Positions 5,565 through 6,928 of a stretch of DNA of 6,928 nucleotides are shown here, piece after piece. Position 1 is the stretch's first letter. Each line of letters begins with the position of its first letter. The DNA comes from Candidatus Dormiibacterota bacterium (GTDB lineage Bacteria; Chloroflexota; Dormibacteria; Aeolococcales; Aeolococcaceae), in NCBI GenBank assembly GCA_019234035.1, contig JAFALX010000374.1:1-6928 (forward strand), given 5' to 3'. The translations under genes and the position numbers were made by a program. The notes below the pieces were generated by a model. That model searched no databases. It saw only the letters and a list, made by a program, of their open reading frames with translations, and was not told where the DNA came from.

Positions 5565-6431
5565 GTGACCTCAGCTCCGGACGTCCGCGTGCAGGCTGGA
5601 CATTTCCAGTACCGCGGAAACCGGCTCGCGTACACGTCGTTCGGCGAGGGGCAACGCTGGGTGGTCCTCATGCCCGGCCTGCTCCTGCCCGTGACCATGC
5701 AGGAGCCGCTCGCGCGGCACCTGGCGCAGCAGGGCAATCACTTGATCACGCTGGATCCGCTCGGTCATGGGCGCTCGGAGCACCCGTACGACATGACGCG
5801 GTACTCGGTCAACGACTTCGCGCACGAGGTCGTGGCGCTGCTCGACCACCTCGACATCGACGAGGCGGTGATCGGCGGCACGTCGCTCGGCGCCAACATC
5901 ACGCTCGAGGTCGCGGCGATCGCGCCGCGACGGGTGCGTGGCATGGTGCTCGAGATGCCGGTGCTGGAGAACGGGCTGGTGGCGTCGGCGATGACGTTCG
6001 GTCCGTTGCTCGTCGCGTTGCATTTCTTCGGCCGCGAGCTCAGCTGGGTGTCGGCGGGTCTGCGCAAGATCCCGCGGCGGCTCGTGCCCTTCTGGGGCAA
6101 CGTCACCCTCGATGTCATGCGCCAGCCACCCACGGTCAGCGGAGCCGTGTTGCAGGGTCTGTTCTTCGGCCACGTGGCGCCGCACCGCGACGTGCGGCGG
6201 ACGTTCACGCAGCCGGCGCTGGTCATCGGCCACCATCGCGACCCCGTGCACCCGTTCTCGGATGCCGGCATGCTGGCGGGGGAGCTGCCGAACGCCCGCC
6301 TCTGCGAGGCGTCGCACATCCTCGAGCTGCGCTTCAACCCGGAGCGTCTGTCCGGAGAGATCGCCGGCTTCGTGAACGATTGCTGGACACCGCGCGTGCA
6401 CGGCGCGCGAACCCGGCGGCGGACGGCGTAG
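5565..6431 (+). CDS. Alpha/beta hydrolase
   Basis: A 288-residue cytoplasmic alpha/beta-hydrolase fold enzyme with no signal peptide. Landmarks: VVLMPGLLLP (33-42) at the oxyanion strand, where PG replaces the more common HG; TLDPLGHGRSEHP (62-74); nucleophile elbow GTSLG (105-109) with S107; acid candidate D226 in GHHRDPVHP; and H251 in SHILELR. Nucleophile, acid and base are thus in the correct order. The residues between about 135 and 215 would form the lid. Substrate cannot be predicted; esterases, lipases and C-C hydrolases share this pattern. GTG at 5565 starts one base after the dodecin stop, with GGAG at 5557-5560 inside the dodecin gene, so coupled translation is likely. The C-terminus ends in a basic tail (ARTRRRTA). 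trpS follows after 28 bases. Confidence 0.9.
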   Translation: MTSAPDVRVQAGHFQYRGNRLAYTSFGEGQRWVVLMPGLLLPVTMQEPLARHLAQQGNHLITLDPLGHGRSEHPYDMTRYSVNDFAHEVVALLDHLDIDEAVIGGTSLGANITLEVAAIAPRRVRGMVLEMPVLENGLVASAMTFGPLLVALHFFGRELSWVSAGLRKIPRRLVPFWGNVTLDVMRQPPTVSGAVLQGLFFGHVAPHRDVRRTFTQPALVIGHHRDPVHPFSDAGMLAGELPNARLCEASHILELRFNPERLSGEIAGFVNDCWTPRVHGARTRRRTA

Positions 6432-6459
6432 CGGACCTACCACCCGGTACGGTGAGGCG

Positions 6460-6928
6460 ATGGCAGAGATACCGGGTGCTCATGCGCGCACGCGCCCGCG
6501 CGTTCTGAGCGGGATTCAGCCCGACCACTCGCTGCACATCGGCAACTACCTCGGCGCGCTGCGCAACTGGGTGCGCGATCAGGACCGGTACGAGAACTAC
6601 TTCTGCATCGTCGACCTGCATGCGCTCACGCAGCATCCCGATCCCGCCAAGCTCCGCGCCAACACGCTCGAGCTCGCGGCGGTCTACGTCGCCAGCGGGC
6701 TCGATCCCAGCCGCTGCGAGATCTTCGTGCAGTCCCACGTGCCCGCGCACAGTGAGCTCAACTGGATTCTCGAGTGCCTCACGCCGATGGGCTGGCTCGA
6801 CCGCATGACTCAGTTCAAGGCACGACGGCAGGCACAGGGAAGCGAGCGCATCGCGACCGGCGTGTACACCTACCCGGTGCTGCAGACAGCGGACATCGTC
6901 CTGTACGACGCCGACTTCGTGCCGGTCG
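6460..6928 (+). CDS. trpS: Tryptophanyl-tRNA synthetase, N-terminal part (3' end outside the window)
   Basis: Class I synthetase that charges tRNA-Trp with tryptophan in the cytoplasm. The 156 visible residues cover the first half of the Rossmann domain of a protein that is normally about 330-350 residues. Seen: SGIQP (17-21), the HIGH-type signature HIGN (26-29) followed by YLGALRNW, VDLHALT (51-57), FVQSHVPAH (89-97), MTQFK (116-120), and TYPVLQTADIVLY (137-149). KMSKS lies beyond the edge. The signature reads QPDHSLHIGN where many homologs have QPSG or QPTG before the HIGN block; the length is conserved. The stretch after MTQFK (ARRQAQGSERIATG) also differs from the usual KDKS type. ATG 6460 is preceded by GGTGAGG, giving a short but usable ribosome site. 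It may be read through from the hydrolase. Confidence 0.96.
   Translation, partial: MAEIPGAHARTRPRVLSGIQPDHSLHIGNYLGALRNWVRDQDRYENYFCIVDLHALTQHPDPAKLRANTLELAAVYVASGLDPSRCEIFVQSHVPAHSELNWILECLTPMGWLDRMTQFKARRQAQGSERIATGVYTYPVLQTADIVLYDADFVPV

Noticed and set aside
5571..6443. Minus-strand open frame of 290 codons opposite the hydrolase
   Set aside because: Arg/His-rich composition typical of an antisense shadow, against a plus-strand gene with a complete catalytic triad.

Overview
This window looks like chromosomal DNA from a high-GC, actinobacterial-type organism. Codons end mostly in G or C, several genes start with GTG, and the encoded proteins include proline/threonine-rich secreted cell-wall hydrolases, a FIST protein, a dodecin and a bacterial TrpS. 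A soil lineage such as Thermoleophilia would fit, but this is a guess from overall flavour and no marker here proves it. No mobile element, CRISPR array, rRNA or tRNA gene is visible.

Layout. Positions 1-507 (minus strand) hold the N-terminal 169 residues of a FIST-domain sensory protein that runs off the left edge. A 446-base divergent intergenic region (508-953) follows; it contains a strong dyad at 593-620 and several weaker stem-loops. Two tandem plus-strand genes (954-2801 and 2941-4560) encode paralogous membrane-anchored M23 (LytM-type) peptidases. Both proteins share the same unusual plan: an N-terminal membrane/signal segment, a low-complexity Pro-rich stretch, a short conserved motif around NP..AQ.PDL.HF, two closely spaced transmembrane helices with a basic loop between them, a helical coiled-coil-like region, and a C-terminal M23 domain with all metal and catalytic residues. 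A 269-base gap with two hairpins follows.

The right-hand part encodes an unrecognised small membrane-anchored protein (4830-5279), a dodecin-family protein (5351-5563), a translationally coupled alpha/beta hydrolase (5565-6431), and the 5' part of trpS (from 6460) running off the right edge.

The M23 pair is the most interesting part. The predicted topology puts the coiled coil and peptidase outside the membrane and leaves only a short basic loop in the cytoplasm. This resembles a regulated peptidoglycan hydrolase held at the membrane, perhaps for division or envelope growth. That role is inference; the domain order and paralogy are read directly from the sequence. The dodecin is also notable because it seems to lack the usual flavin-stacking Trp and Gln.
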